A stretch of DNA of 49,010 bases from Streptomyces sp. ISL-100 (lineage in GTDB: Bacteria; Actinomycetota; Actinomycetes; Streptomycetales; Streptomycetaceae), in NCBI RefSeq assembly GCF_018614615.1, contig NZ_JAGGOK010000026.1:1-49010 (forward strand), written 5' to 3'. Below are positions 1 through 7,414 of the stretch, one piece after another; the first letter of the stretch is position 1; each line of letters opens with the position of its first letter. The notes under the pieces are model-generated. The model was given only the letters and a program-made list of their open reading frames with translations, did no database searches and had not been told where the DNA came from. Both the position numbers and the translations under genes were made by a program.

Positions 1-762
1 CCCCAGGGCCACCCCGACATCACCCCCCGCCCCGGCTTGGCCCCGGTGGCGCGCGTAGCCCAGGGCAAGCCAACCTCCACCACAGCCAACGGCATGCTGA
101 CAGCCGACCTGCCCCTCCCGACCCGCCCACGCGACGCCCCGTACACGGTCAACGACCAACTCATGGTCGCGACCGCCCGGATGATCACCGCCTGGAACCG
201 CGAGCACGGCAGCCGGCCCCGCCCCATGCGGATCACGATGCCGGTGGACGACCGCTCCCGTGGCCTGGACATGCCCATAGGCAACGGCACCCGCCTGGTA
301 GAAGTCCCCTACGCCCCCGAAGAGCTGGCCCACCCCGACATCCCGGCCCTACTACGCCGCACTGCCCTCCGCACCCGCACCCTGAAGGCACTCCCCCGCC
401 CCCAACTGGGCCACGGCGCGGCCCTGCTCACAGCCCCCGTGCTGCCAGTGCCACTAAGAGCAGCGTTCACCCGCACCCTTCGCCGAACAGCGGCGCCATG
501 GACATCGACCACCCTCCTCAGCAACATCGGCCGGGTCCCGTACCCCCTGGACTTCGGCGAAGGCGCGGGCCGCGCGACGGCCGTGTGGTTCTCGGCCCCC
601 GCCCGCATGCCGCGCGGCCTCACGGTCACCACGGCCAGCACGGCGGGTCGCCTGCACCTGGCGCTGCGCTGGTCGGGCGTACTGCTGGGAGCCGCCGACG
701 GCGAACGACTGCGGGACCTCTTCGCGGAGTACCTGGACGCGACGTCCGGAGACAACGCATGA
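1..762 (+). CDS. Condensation-fold acyltransferase, C-terminal part (5' truncated by window edge)
   Basis: The frame is open from base 1, so only the last ~253 residues are visible. The sequence resembles the C-terminal half of the NRPS condensation / PapA acyltransferase superfamily: a segment beginning TVNDQLMVATARMI (substrate-channel helix), then MPVDDR, and later TLLSNIGRVP, which matches the xSNxG strand-loop of this fold. The catalytic HHxxxDG would lie upstream of the window and cannot be checked. The stop overlaps the ATG of the methyltransferase (ATGA), so the two are translationally coupled. Substrates are unknown. A role in acylating a lipid or small metabolite that is also methylated is inference. 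Confidence 0.6.
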   Translation, partial: PQGHPDITPRPGLAPVARVAQGKPTSTTANGMLTADLPLPTRPRDAPYTVNDQLMVATARMITAWNREHGSRPRPMRITMPVDDRSRGLDMPIGNGTRLVEVPYAPEELAHPDIPALLRRTALRTRTLKALPRPQLGHGAALLTAPVLPVPLRAAFTRTLRRTAAPWTSTTLLSNIGRVPYPLDFGEGAGRATAVWFSAPARMPRGLTVTTASTAGRLHLALRWSGVLLGAADGERLRDLFAEYLDATSGDNA

Positions 763-1511
763 CGAAGACATCCCCACCCACCCTCCAGGACTTCTACGAG
801 AACCCAGCAGTCCCCGTGGCCTCCGGCACCCCCCGCACTCTGCGCCAGGCCCGCATCCTGGCCGCAGCCCTGAGCCGGCACCCGCACCCGCACCGCCGCT
901 CCCCAGCCACCGTCCTGGACATAGGCTGCGGCGACGGCACCGCGGCAGCCACCGCCGCACCACTCCTGCGCGGCCACCACGTCATCGGAGTCGACTGGTC
1001 ACAGGACGCGCTGCGCCGCGCATCCTCGCACCTCACGCACGTAGTGAGGGGCGAACTGACCAACAACGGCCTGCCCTTCGCCACCGGCGCAGCGGACGCG
1101 ATCCTCTTCAGCGAAGTAATAGAGCACCTGGTGGACCCCGACAGCGCACTGGACGAGTTACGCCGCGTCCTGACCCCCGGCGGCCACCTCATGCTCTCCA
1201 CGCCCAACCTCGCCGCCTGGTACAACCGCGCCCTCCTTCTCACCGGAACCCAGCCCGTGTTCTCGGAGGTGAGCCTGCGCGCGGTGCACGGCCGCCCGGG
1301 CCGCGAGGTGGTGGGCCATCTCCGCCTCTACACGGCCCGCGCACTGCGTGAGTTCCTCACCGCCTCGGGCTTCGACGTCATCCGGATCACCGGCGCCCCC
1401 TTCCACGGCGTCCCCCGCCCCCTGCGCCCCCTGGACCGGCTGATCTGCTCCGCCGCACCCACAGCGGGGTCAATCCTGCTGGCGCACGCCCGCCGCCGCG
1501 ACGGGGACTGA
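759..1511 (+). CDS. Class I SAM-dependent methyltransferase
   Basis: A 250-residue protein with a standard Rossmann methyltransferase core: motif I VLDIGCGDG at residues 52-60, an acidic strand-2 end GVDWS near residue 80, motif IV-like AILFSEVIEHL, and motif VI RRVLTPGGHLMLSTPN. The arrangement is that of UbiG/Methyltransf_11-23 enzymes acting on small molecules or lipids. It starts at the ATG overlapping the stop of the acyltransferase gene and is followed 5 bases later by a transporter gene. The substrate cannot be read from the sequence. Confidence 0.85.
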   Translation: MTKTSPPTLQDFYENPAVPVASGTPRTLRQARILAAALSRHPHPHRRSPATVLDIGCGDGTAAATAAPLLRGHHVIGVDWSQDALRRASSHLTHVVRGELTNNGLPFATGAADAILFSEVIEHLVDPDSALDELRRVLTPGGHLMLSTPNLAAWYNRALLLTGTQPVFSEVSLRAVHGRPGREVVGHLRLYTARALREFLTASGFDVIRITGAPFHGVPRPLRPLDRLICSAAPTAGSILLAHARRRDGD

Positions 1512-1516
1512 GGGTG

Positions 1517-2458
1517 ATGTGGTGGGGGGTGGCAGCCGCGCTGCTGGCGAACGTCCTGTACAGCACGGGCTTCGTACTGGAGAAGCGCGCGCTGACCAAG
1601 CTCCCGGCACTGAACGTACGCCGCCCCGCCCACCTGCTCCGCCACCTTCTCGCCAGCCCACTGTGGATCGGCGGCTCACTCGCCCTGGCCGGCGGCTTCG
1701 CCGCGCAGCTCATCGTGTACAGAACCCTCCCGATGGCCGCGGCCCAAGCCCTGTTCGTCTCAGGCTTGGTGCTGCTCCTCGTCCTCTCGAATCTCTTCCT
1801 GGGCGAACGCACATCCACCCGCGAGCGCTACGCGCTGGCCGCAGTCCTCCTGGCCCTGCTCATGGTGGTCAGCTCCCTGAGCCGGCAAACAGACAGCGTC
1901 GGCCAGGACGCCCCATACCCACTGGTCCTGCTCCTCAGCGCCCTCTCCCTGGCCACAGGCCTGGCCCTGTACGTCGCCACAGAGCACCGCACGGCGCACC
2001 GCCACCGCCGGCCCACGGCAGGCGTCGAGTACGGAGTGGCGGTCGGATTCGTCTACGGCGTGAGCTCCCTGGCGATCAAGGGTGTCTCCGCGCACCTCAC
2101 CACGGCCACCCTGGAAGACCCGGCCGGCGCCGCACTCACCGTCCTGACGAGCCCGTACCCGTACCTCCTCCTGATCACGGGAGCAACCGGCCTGCTTCTC
2201 TCCCAAACGGCACTCCAGCGCTGCAGGGCATCGCTGATCGTCCCCGTCTGCACCACAACATCCTGCCTCTACACGGCAGTTGCAGGAACGTTCGCCTTCG
2301 GCGAGTCACTCCCCGACGACCCGCTACTCCTGGCCTTGCACCTGACGGGAGCCACACTCGCGATAACAGCCCTCCTGACCCTCACCGCCCACCAAAAGAC
2401 ACCCCAGACCCCCACCACTCCCGCCCCTTCCCCGGAGTTGAGCCATGACCCCAGATGA
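1517..2458 (+). CDS. DMT-superfamily (EamA-like) membrane transporter
   Basis: About 313 residues, almost entirely hydrophobic with roughly nine or ten predicted membrane segments. It opens MWWGVAAALLANVLYSTGFV, as in drug/metabolite transporter proteins. The Arg/His-rich loop (EHRTAHRHRRP) near the middle separates two halves, in keeping with the internal duplication of this superfamily. A GTG three bases upstream is an alternative start. It probably exports or flips the product of the neighbouring acyltransferase and methyltransferase, but this is inferred from gene order only. The 3' end overlaps the next gene by 14 bases. Confidence 0.75.
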   Translation: MWWGVAAALLANVLYSTGFVLEKRALTKLPALNVRRPAHLLRHLLASPLWIGGSLALAGGFAAQLIVYRTLPMAAAQALFVSGLVLLLVLSNLFLGERTSTRERYALAAVLLALLMVVSSLSRQTDSVGQDAPYPLVLLLSALSLATGLALYVATEHRTAHRHRRPTAGVEYGVAVGFVYGVSSLAIKGVSAHLTTATLEDPAGAALTVLTSPYPYLLLITGATGLLLSQTALQRCRASLIVPVCTTTSCLYTAVAGTFAFGESLPDDPLLLALHLTGATLAITALLTLTAHQKTPQTPTTPAPSPELSHDPR

Positions 2459-2660
2459 CCCCCTGCTGAAGATCCTGGCCTGCCCGCTCGACAAGGGCCC
2501 GCTCACCCTCCTCGCACCGGAGGACGCCCTCTACAACCCGCGCCTGCGCCGGCGCTACCCGATCGTCGACGGCATCCCCCAGCTGCTTCCCTCCTCAGGC
2601 GAACAGGTCCCGGAGGCCGAGCACAACCGCCTTATGACGCTCAGCGACTCCTCCTCATAG
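2445..2660 (+). CDS. Trm112/UPF0434 family small protein
   Basis: A 71-residue protein with the Trm112/YcaR hallmarks ILACPLDKGPL and RRRYPIVDGIPQLLP. Family members are small zinc-ribbon or ribbon-like proteins; in other organisms Trm112 activates methyltransferases. Only one cysteine (in ACPLD) remains, so it probably does not bind zinc. The gene overlaps the transporter gene by 14 bases and ends the four-gene set. Together with the upstream methyltransferase it may act as a partner protein (inference). Confidence 0.8.
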   Translation: MTPDDPLLKILACPLDKGPLTLLAPEDALYNPRLRRRYPIVDGIPQLLPSSGEQVPEAEHNRLMTLSDSSS

Positions 2661-2760
2661 TCGCGATGAGCCGGTCGAGCGCCGCACTCAAGGGGGGGTA
2701 CTCGCGGGCGAGTCCCGTGGGCATGCGGAGTGTGTCTCCAAACGAGCGCTCAGCCATCCG

Positions 2761-3756
2761 TCAACGCGTAACCACAGTCCGCTGCGCCGAGAAGTCGCCC
2801 CACTTCCCGTCCGGCAGCTTCGCGCGGAGCTTGATGCTGTAGCGGGTACCGGGCGGCTCGCTGACGGTGAAGTGGTACGTCGCCGTGCCCGCCGGCGGGG
2901 TCGCGCCCCACACGATCGTCGTGGCCAACTCCCCGTCGAGAAACAACTGATGCTCACGAACGACACCCCCACCCCCGACACGCGGAGGCGTCCACCGGAG
3001 CTCGATCCCGCGTACGCCCGCCTTCGTACGAGCCGTCGCCTTCAATCCCCGCGGCGCGGTGGACGGACCATCACCACGCCCCGGGGCGGTGGTCAGGTCA
3101 ACGGCGTTACTGTCCCCCGACGAGTTCTCCGCGGCGTCCCGCGCCCGGACGGTGAAGGTGTAGACGGTCCCGGGCCGCAACCCCGTGATCCGGGCCGAAG
3201 TGCCGGCGCCGCGCACGCTGTGGATGCGGGAGTCCTCCTGGTAGATGTCGTACGACGTGACGCCGGTGTCGTCGGCGGACCGCCCCCAGGACAGACTCAC
3301 CGCACCGGCCCCCTCGACGTGCCCCCGCAGCTTCACCGGCGCGGACGGTGCCTTCCGGTCGTCCGGCGCGAGGGCGGGGGTCCTGACGGGTACGGCCCCG
3401 CTGGGGGCGGACAGATTGCCCGCGGCGTCCCGGGCGCGGACGGTGAAGGTGTAGGCGGTGGAGGGAGTGAGCCGGTCGACGTCGATCATGTGCCGCGCCC
3501 CCGTTACGGTTTTGACCTTGGCGCCCTTCTCGTACACCTCGTAACCGGTGACCGCCTTGTTGTCCGTCGACCGGTCCCACATCACGTGGACCGAGGTGGC
3601 GCTGCCCGCCCGGGCCGTCACCCCGCCCGGCCTGGAGGGCTTCTCGGTGTCCCGTTCCGGCTCGGTCGCGGAACAGGCGGCCCCCGTCACAAACAACAAC
3701 GCAGAACAGGCCAACACAGCGCATACGGTGGGGCGTTGCACGGTCAGACCCTTCAT
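2761..3756 (-). CDS. Secreted fibronectin type III repeat lipoprotein
   Basis: About 331 residues from an ATG at 3756. A short basic N-terminus is followed by a hydrophobic stretch ending in TGAAC, a plausible lipobox with the cysteine near residue 27. Three fibronectin type III domains follow; the first two carry near-identical strands (VTGYEVYEKG, AYTFTVRARDAAGN and VTSYDIYQED, VYTFTVRARDAAEN). No catalytic domain is attached, unlike the FN3 modules of glycoside hydrolases. It is likely a cell-surface adhesion or binding protein. Upstream ATG/GTG codons at up to 3825 would add a non-signal extension and were not chosen. Confidence 0.75.
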   Translation of the reverse strand: MKGLTVQRPTVCAVLACSALLFVTGAACSATEPERDTEKPSRPGGVTARAGSATSVHVMWDRSTDNKAVTGYEVYEKGAKVKTVTGARHMIDVDRLTPSTAYTFTVRARDAAGNLSAPSGAVPVRTPALAPDDRKAPSAPVKLRGHVEGAGAVSLSWGRSADDTGVTSYDIYQEDSRIHSVRGAGTSARITGLRPGTVYTFTVRARDAAENSSGDSNAVDLTTAPGRGDGPSTAPRGLKATARTKAGVRGIELRWTPPRVGGGGVVREHQLFLDGELATTIVWGATPPAGTATYHFTVSEPPGTRYSIKLRAKLPDGKWGDFSAQRTVVTR

Positions 3757-3878
3757 TCGAGGGCAATGGTCCAGACCTGTATGCCATGTGCGGCGATGCC
3801 CGGCAAGAGTGCGCGCACGACCCACTACTAGGCTGACGCCCCAGAACGGAACGGATCAGGAAATAGGGGGCCACCTGA

Positions 3879-4592
3879 ATGGCGATCACGTACAGAATGC
3901 TCGACCCCCGCAGCCACACTGCGCGCGGCCGCGACAAATCCATCGCCTTCAAGCCGGGCACACCGGTCATGGTCACGGCCGACGACGGCAGGTCGAAGGA
4001 CGGCCCGCGCCCCGTGGCGTACCTGCTGCGCAATACCGCCGGCGGCGGCCCCAACGCGTACCTCCCCGGCGCCCGGGAAATCCTTCTGTACGGTGACGAT
4101 CAGTGCCGCGAGGTCCTCGCCACCGTGACGACCGAACACGGCACCGGCTTCGGATTCGGCGGCCCGCGCTTCGTCTACCGGGTGCTGGACCCGGACGGCA
4201 CACTCATCGGCCGCATCTCACTGCGCCGCGGGCGGATCTTCCGCATCGGCCGTTCCCACTGGACCATGGACCAGGCGGGCACACCCCCTGTGCGCGGCTC
4301 GGCCGGCCGGCTGATGTGGTGGGCGCTGTGGTGGACGGTGCTCCTGCCCCTCAACATCGCGCTGGTCGTCGCCGCCTTCACCGGCATCGCGCAGGACCCG
4401 GTCACGACCCCGCGCCGCATCGTCTGGCGGGACAGCGCCGGCCGGGCCGTCATGTCCTTCCGCGGCCTGGCGGGCGACTACCGCGTCATGCAGGACCACT
4501 GGGACCCCAGGATGGTGGCGTCACTGGTGGCGATCCATCAGACGTACGTCTCGATCGCCATCAGCGACAGCACGGACTGGTATCACCGCTAG
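3879..4592 (+). CDS. Hypothetical membrane-associated protein
   Basis: A 237-residue protein with no family I recognise. Residues ~1-135 are a soluble region rich in short beta-like segments (FVYRVLDPDG, IGRISLRRGRIFRIGRSHW), reminiscent of tubby-like/scramblase folds but not diagnostic. One strong hydrophobic segment (MWWALWWTVLLPLNIALVVAAF) follows at ~145-167. The C-terminal part ends SDSTDWYHR. It lies divergently from the FN3 lipoprotein gene with about 120 bases between the starts. Confidence 0.6.
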   Translation: MAITYRMLDPRSHTARGRDKSIAFKPGTPVMVTADDGRSKDGPRPVAYLLRNTAGGGPNAYLPGAREILLYGDDQCREVLATVTTEHGTGFGFGGPRFVYRVLDPDGTLIGRISLRRGRIFRIGRSHWTMDQAGTPPVRGSAGRLMWWALWWTVLLPLNIALVVAAFTGIAQDPVTTPRRIVWRDSAGRAVMSFRGLAGDYRVMQDHWDPRMVASLVAIHQTYVSIAISDSTDWYHR

Positions 4593-4596
4593 AGGC

Positions 4597-4753
4597 TCAG
4601 GGGCTGCGGTACACCAGCAGATACCGCCAGAACAGCAGCGTGCGCACCCCGCACCCCGGCAGCAGGTCCGCCGCCGCCCGCTTGACCTCGGCCGGCGGCA
4701 TGACGGGCCGCAGAACCGGGGCCGGTGATGTCGGCCTGCCGATAGTCAGCCGG
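4597..4753 (-). pseudogene. C-terminal remnant of a methyltransferase-like gene
   Basis: On the minus strand a frame ending at a TGA at 4597 encodes MPPAEVKRAAADLLPG then VRTLLFWRYLLVYRSP, which resembles the C-terminus of small SAM methyltransferases. There is no upstream methyltransferase core: the frame runs back into the adjacent hydrolase gene. It is best read as a short leftover of a deleted gene, though a small unrelated peptide is possible. Confidence 0.35.
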
Positions 4754-4754
4754 A

Positions 4755-5441
4755 TCAGCTGGTCATGAACTCCGTGACCTCGTGCGCGAACGGGCGGGGG
4801 CGCTCCTCATGGACGTAATGGCCGGCCGGGATGGTGATCAGCCGGCAGTCGGGGATGAGCGCGGCCATGTCCGGCATCCGGTCCTGCGGCATGGAGCTGT
4901 CCGGACCGCCAGTGATGATCATGGTCGGTGCGACGATCTCGCCGAGGCTCTCCGCCCAGTCCGGGTCGGGATCGGCGATCTGGCTCGTAATGGCCGGCAC
5001 GACGGGCCAGTCGTAGTCCAGCGGCGCGTCGGGGCGTACCGCCGGAGCCTCGACGGCGCCGGGGAACGGCGGCGGGGTCTCCTCCAGGACGAGCCGCTCC
5101 ACGCGGTCCGAGTTGTCCTGCGCCAGCAGGCGGGCGACGATCCCGCCCATGCCGTGGCCGACCACGCCGACCCGGTCCAGCTCCAGCTCGTCGAGGAAGC
5201 CCAGTACGTCGTCCCGCATGAGCTCGACGGAGTACTCGTCGGGCCAGTCGCTCTCGCCGTGCCCGCGCAGGTCGATCGCGTAGACCCGCCATTCCTCGCC
5301 GAGCGCCTCCCCGGCCTCTTCCCAGCTCGCCGACGACGAGCCGAGTCCGTGCAGGAGCACGACCGGCGCCCCGTACGAATCGCCCCAGGTCCGATAGGCC
5401 AGTCGTACGTCGCCGACATCTACTACAGAGTGCTCACCCAT
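4755..5441 (-). CDS. Alpha/beta hydrolase fold protein lacking the nucleophile serine
   Basis: 228 residues from the ATG at 5441; an upstream extension to 5507 lacks family similarity. Features of the fold are clear: oxyanion segment VVLLHGLGSSSASW (~27-40), DLRGHGESDWP (~57-66), the elbow GVVGHGMGG (~92-100), a late acidic GGPDSS, and the histidine in PAGHYVHEERP. At the nucleophile position the expected GHSMGG is GHGMGG (Gly97), so classical Ser-hydrolase chemistry is not possible unless another residue takes over. The gene is divergent from the peptide cluster that starts at 5672; no functional link is shown. Confidence 0.8.
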   Translation of the reverse strand: MGEHSVVDVGDVRLAYRTWGDSYGAPVVLLHGLGSSSASWEEAGEALGEEWRVYAIDLRGHGESDWPDEYSVELMRDDVLGFLDELELDRVGVVGHGMGGIVARLLAQDNSDRVERLVLEETPPPFPGAVEAPAVRPDAPLDYDWPVVPAITSQIADPDPDWAESLGEIVAPTMIITGGPDSSMPQDRMPDMAALIPDCRLITIPAGHYVHEERPRPFAHEVTEFMTS

Positions 5442-5585
5442 GCCCCCGACGCTACAGGCCGGGGCGGGACGTTCCGACCGCCGACCGCACCCCTCGGCAT
5501 ACCGCACCGCCTACACACGCGCCCGGCGACCGCACAAGAGCGTGAGCAGCGCACTTCGCGCCGGAGCCTGGGCTTCCGCACGCCT

Positions 5586-5623
5586 GGTGACGGTAAGTAC
5601 AGGTGACGATACTTTTAGTGACG
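5586..5623 (+). promoter_or_regulatory. Candidate promoter/operator of the cysteine-rich peptide cluster
   Basis: Three copies of RGTGACG start at 5586, 5602 and 5617 (spacings 16 and 15), in an unusually AT-containing stretch for this DNA. GATACT (5608-5613) is a possible -10. The element lies 50-85 bases upstream of the first precursor start. The assignment rests only on repetition and position. Confidence 0.35.
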
Positions 5624-5671
5624 AGCCGAGGTCGTGCGCGGTCGCCGCCGCGCACGAAGAAAGGGGACCAC

Positions 5672-5866
5672 GTGATCACGACGTCACTTGCCGCACGCCT
5701 CGCCGGCGATGGCCTGCAACAGTACATGTTCGCCGCGCCCTCCACGGTGGCGGAGCGGTGCAAGGGGGTCGGCGGCGGCTGCATCAGTTCGTACGAGTGC
5801 TGCCCCGGCCTGTGGTGCGACTGGGCGTTCATCTGCGTGGTCGTCGAGGCCGAGGCAAGTCAGTGA
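5672..5866 (+). CDS. Knottin-like cysteine-rich peptide precursor 1
   Basis: A 64-residue peptide from a GTG at 5672 preceded by a good ribosome site (GAAAGGGGA). Upstream in-frame codons to 5603 have no such site. Residues 1-29 form a leader without a Sec-type hydrophobic core. Six cysteines follow at 30, 37, 43, 44, 49 and 55, giving C-x6-C-x5-CC-x4-C-x5-C, the spacing of inhibitor cystine knot peptides. A short tail VVVEAEASQ ends it. The leader is shared with the next gene (LAxDGLxQ, then APxTVA directly before the first Cys). Downstream genes supply likely oxidation and proteolysis functions. Cleavage just before Cys30 and formation of three disulfides are inference. I know no named family for it with certainty; it recalls actinodefensin-type loci. 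Confidence 0.7.
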   Translation: MITTSLAARLAGDGLQQYMFAAPSTVAERCKGVGGGCISSYECCPGLWCDWAFICVVVEAEASQ

Positions 5867-5885
5867 GAGGGGAGGGAATCACGAC

Positions 5886-6137
5886 ATGAGGATCACACCG
5901 ATCGGCGCACGACTGGCCAGTGACGGCTTGCGGCAGCACCTGTCCACCGCGCCCACCACGGTCGCGGCGGCGTGCAAGCCGTTCGGAGTTTCGTGCATCA
6001 GCTCGTCGGAGTGCCTGGTGCCGGTCACGCCGCCCTCGGGTTTTTACGCGTGGGTGCAGTGCGGGGAAGCGGTGGTGAGCACGTCGCTCCCGGTACGGGA
6101 GACCTACGTAGAGGTTCATCGATCGGGGCGGGACTGA
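5886..6137 (+). CDS. Cysteine-rich peptide precursor 2 (paralogue, four cysteines)
   Basis: An 83-residue peptide from the ATG at 5886, 19 bases after the first precursor stop, with ribosome site GAGGGGAGGGAA. The leader aligns with precursor 1 residue by residue: ARLASDGLRQ, then APTTVA, first Cys at residue 30, and CKPFGVSCISSSEC matching CKGVGGGCISSYEC. After the third cysteine the copies diverge: the CC pair and fifth Cys are missing, the last cysteine is at 59, and a 24-residue tail follows. It may be a two-disulfide peptide, a partner of the first, or a decaying duplicate. The stop overlaps the next ATG (TGATG). Confidence 0.65.
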   Translation: MRITPIGARLASDGLRQHLSTAPTTVAAACKPFGVSCISSSECLVPVTPPSGFYAWVQCGEAVVSTSLPVRETYVEVHRSGRD

Positions 6138-6544
6138 TGACGCAAACGCAGACGGAAACGAAGACCGTGCTGGGTGTGCCAGTGGCTGCGAGGGCACCGA
6201 TGACCACTGCCCACGCTGCTCCCGGCGCCGCGCCCGCACCGGGCCCCGTACCCACGCCCGTACCCGTGCCCGCGCTGCTTCGGCCGGCGCCGGACGTGAC
6301 CCTCACCCGGCTGCCGTACGGCGGTTCCGTGCTGCTCAACACGGTGACGCTGGCGCTGGCCGAGTGCGGCGAGCCCCAAGCCTTCGTCATCGACCGGCTG
6401 CTGGCCACCGGCCTGTCCATCGCCGACCGGGGCTCGCCGCCCGCGTACCTGGCCGCCGAACTGGTCGCCCACGGATGGCTGACCGTGTCCCCCTCATCCC
6501 TGTGCCCCTCGACCGTGTCCCCCACCGCAGAGCAAGAAGGGTGA
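6137..6544 (+). CDS. Small PqqD-like/leader-binding candidate protein
   Basis: 135 residues, coupled to precursor 2 by a one-base stop/start overlap. Residues ~20-53 are a Pro/Ala linker. Residues ~54-117 form a compact domain (VTLTRLPYGGSVLL, TLALAECGE, FVIDRLLATG, YLAAELVAHGWL) whose size and strand-strand-helix-helix layout resemble PqqD-type RiPP recognition domains, although I see no decisive motif. NCBI uses names such as 'actinodefensin-associated protein' for PqqD-sized proteins in similar settings; I cannot confirm membership here. Proposed role: binding the conserved precursor leader (inference). Confidence 0.5.
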   Translation: MTQTQTETKTVLGVPVAARAPMTTAHAAPGAAPAPGPVPTPVPVPALLRPAPDVTLTRLPYGGSVLLNTVTLALAECGEPQAFVIDRLLATGLSIADRGSPPAYLAAELVAHGWLTVSPSSLCPSTVSPTAEQEG

Positions 6545-6547
6545 ACC

Positions 6548-7414
6548 ATGTTCAGTGCATGGCCTGATGCTGTCGTGGCCGCTGTGGCCGGCCCTCTGCT
6601 GGTGGCGGGAGCGGCCAAGGTGCTCACCTCCGAGGAGAGTACGAACTGGCCGACCGGGCGGTGGTGGCCCCCCGCCCCGCTCGGGCCAAGACTGGCCGGC
6701 GCAGTCGAACTCGGCGCGGCGGCCGCCGTCGTGGCCCTTCCCGGGCGCCGGGCGGCCCTGATCGCCCTGGTCCTCTACGCCTGCCTGACCATGGTGGCGC
6801 ACACGCTGCGCGGGCAGACCTGCGCCTGTTTCGGCGGGGCCGCGCGGGCCACGGTGGGGCCGCTGCATGTGGCCTGTACGGCGGCCGGGGCAGCCGGTTC
6901 CCTGGCGGCGCTCGCCGGCGGTCCCGGCGCGACGCAGGGCGGACTGCGGGCGGTTGTCTGTGTTGCCGCCGCAGCGGTCACGCTCGCGGTTCTGCTGGTT
7001 GCCGACCGGCAGGGGCTGGTGCTGGGCGGCCCGCTCGGACGGCCGGGCGGCCGGCTTGTGACGGGGCAGAGCGACGACGCGGCCGTCGACTCCACGGAAC
7101 GGGTGCACGAGGTGCTGCTCTACACCTCCGTCGCGTGTCCGTCCTGCAAGTCGCTGCATCAGATCCTGGACGCCATGGAGCCCGCGCGCCGGCAGGCGGT
7201 CACCACGACCGTCCTGGGCGAGGGCGAACAACTCCCCGACTTTCTGGCCGGGTTGGGGGTCCCCGCCGCTTTCGGTCTGAACGCGACGGGAGAGGCGGTG
7301 TACGCCCCGGTCTCCGGCATCGGCGCGGTGAAGGCGCTCATCGAGTCGGTCACCATCGGGGCACCGGCGAGCAGTGCCGAGACAGCCGTGGGTGATGCAG
7401 TCCATGAACGGTGA
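6548..7414 (+). CDS. MauE/DoxX-type redox membrane protein fused to a CxxC thioredoxin-like domain
   Basis: 288 residues. The first ~155 hold four membrane helices with the MauE hallmark CACFGG (Cys92, Cys94). After a Gly-rich linker, residues ~187-270 form a thioredoxin-like domain beginning EVLLYTSVACPSC with the redox pair Cys197/Cys200, followed by a cis-Pro-like GVPAAF. MauE supports disulfide formation in methylamine dehydrogenase, and the DsbB/VKOR-like logic suggests electrons flow from peptide thiols to CPSC to the membrane pair to quinone. The gene starts 3 bases after the upstream stop and overlaps the next gene by 11 bases. In this context it is the likely oxidase for the Cys-rich peptides (inference). 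Confidence 0.8.
   Translation: MFSAWPDAVVAAVAGPLLVAGAAKVLTSEESTNWPTGRWWPPAPLGPRLAGAVELGAAAAVVALPGRRAALIALVLYACLTMVAHTLRGQTCACFGGAARATVGPLHVACTAAGAAGSLAALAGGPGATQGGLRAVVCVAAAAVTLAVLLVADRQGLVLGGPLGRPGGRLVTGQSDDAAVDSTERVHEVLLYTSVACPSCKSLHQILDAMEPARRQAVTTTVLGEGEQLPDFLAGLGVPAAFGLNATGEAVYAPVSGIGAVKALIESVTIGAPASSAETAVGDAVHER

Noticed and set aside
5586..5623. SARP-type heptamer operator
   Set aside because: Repeats are spaced 15-16 bases, not the 11 or 22 expected for SARP sites.
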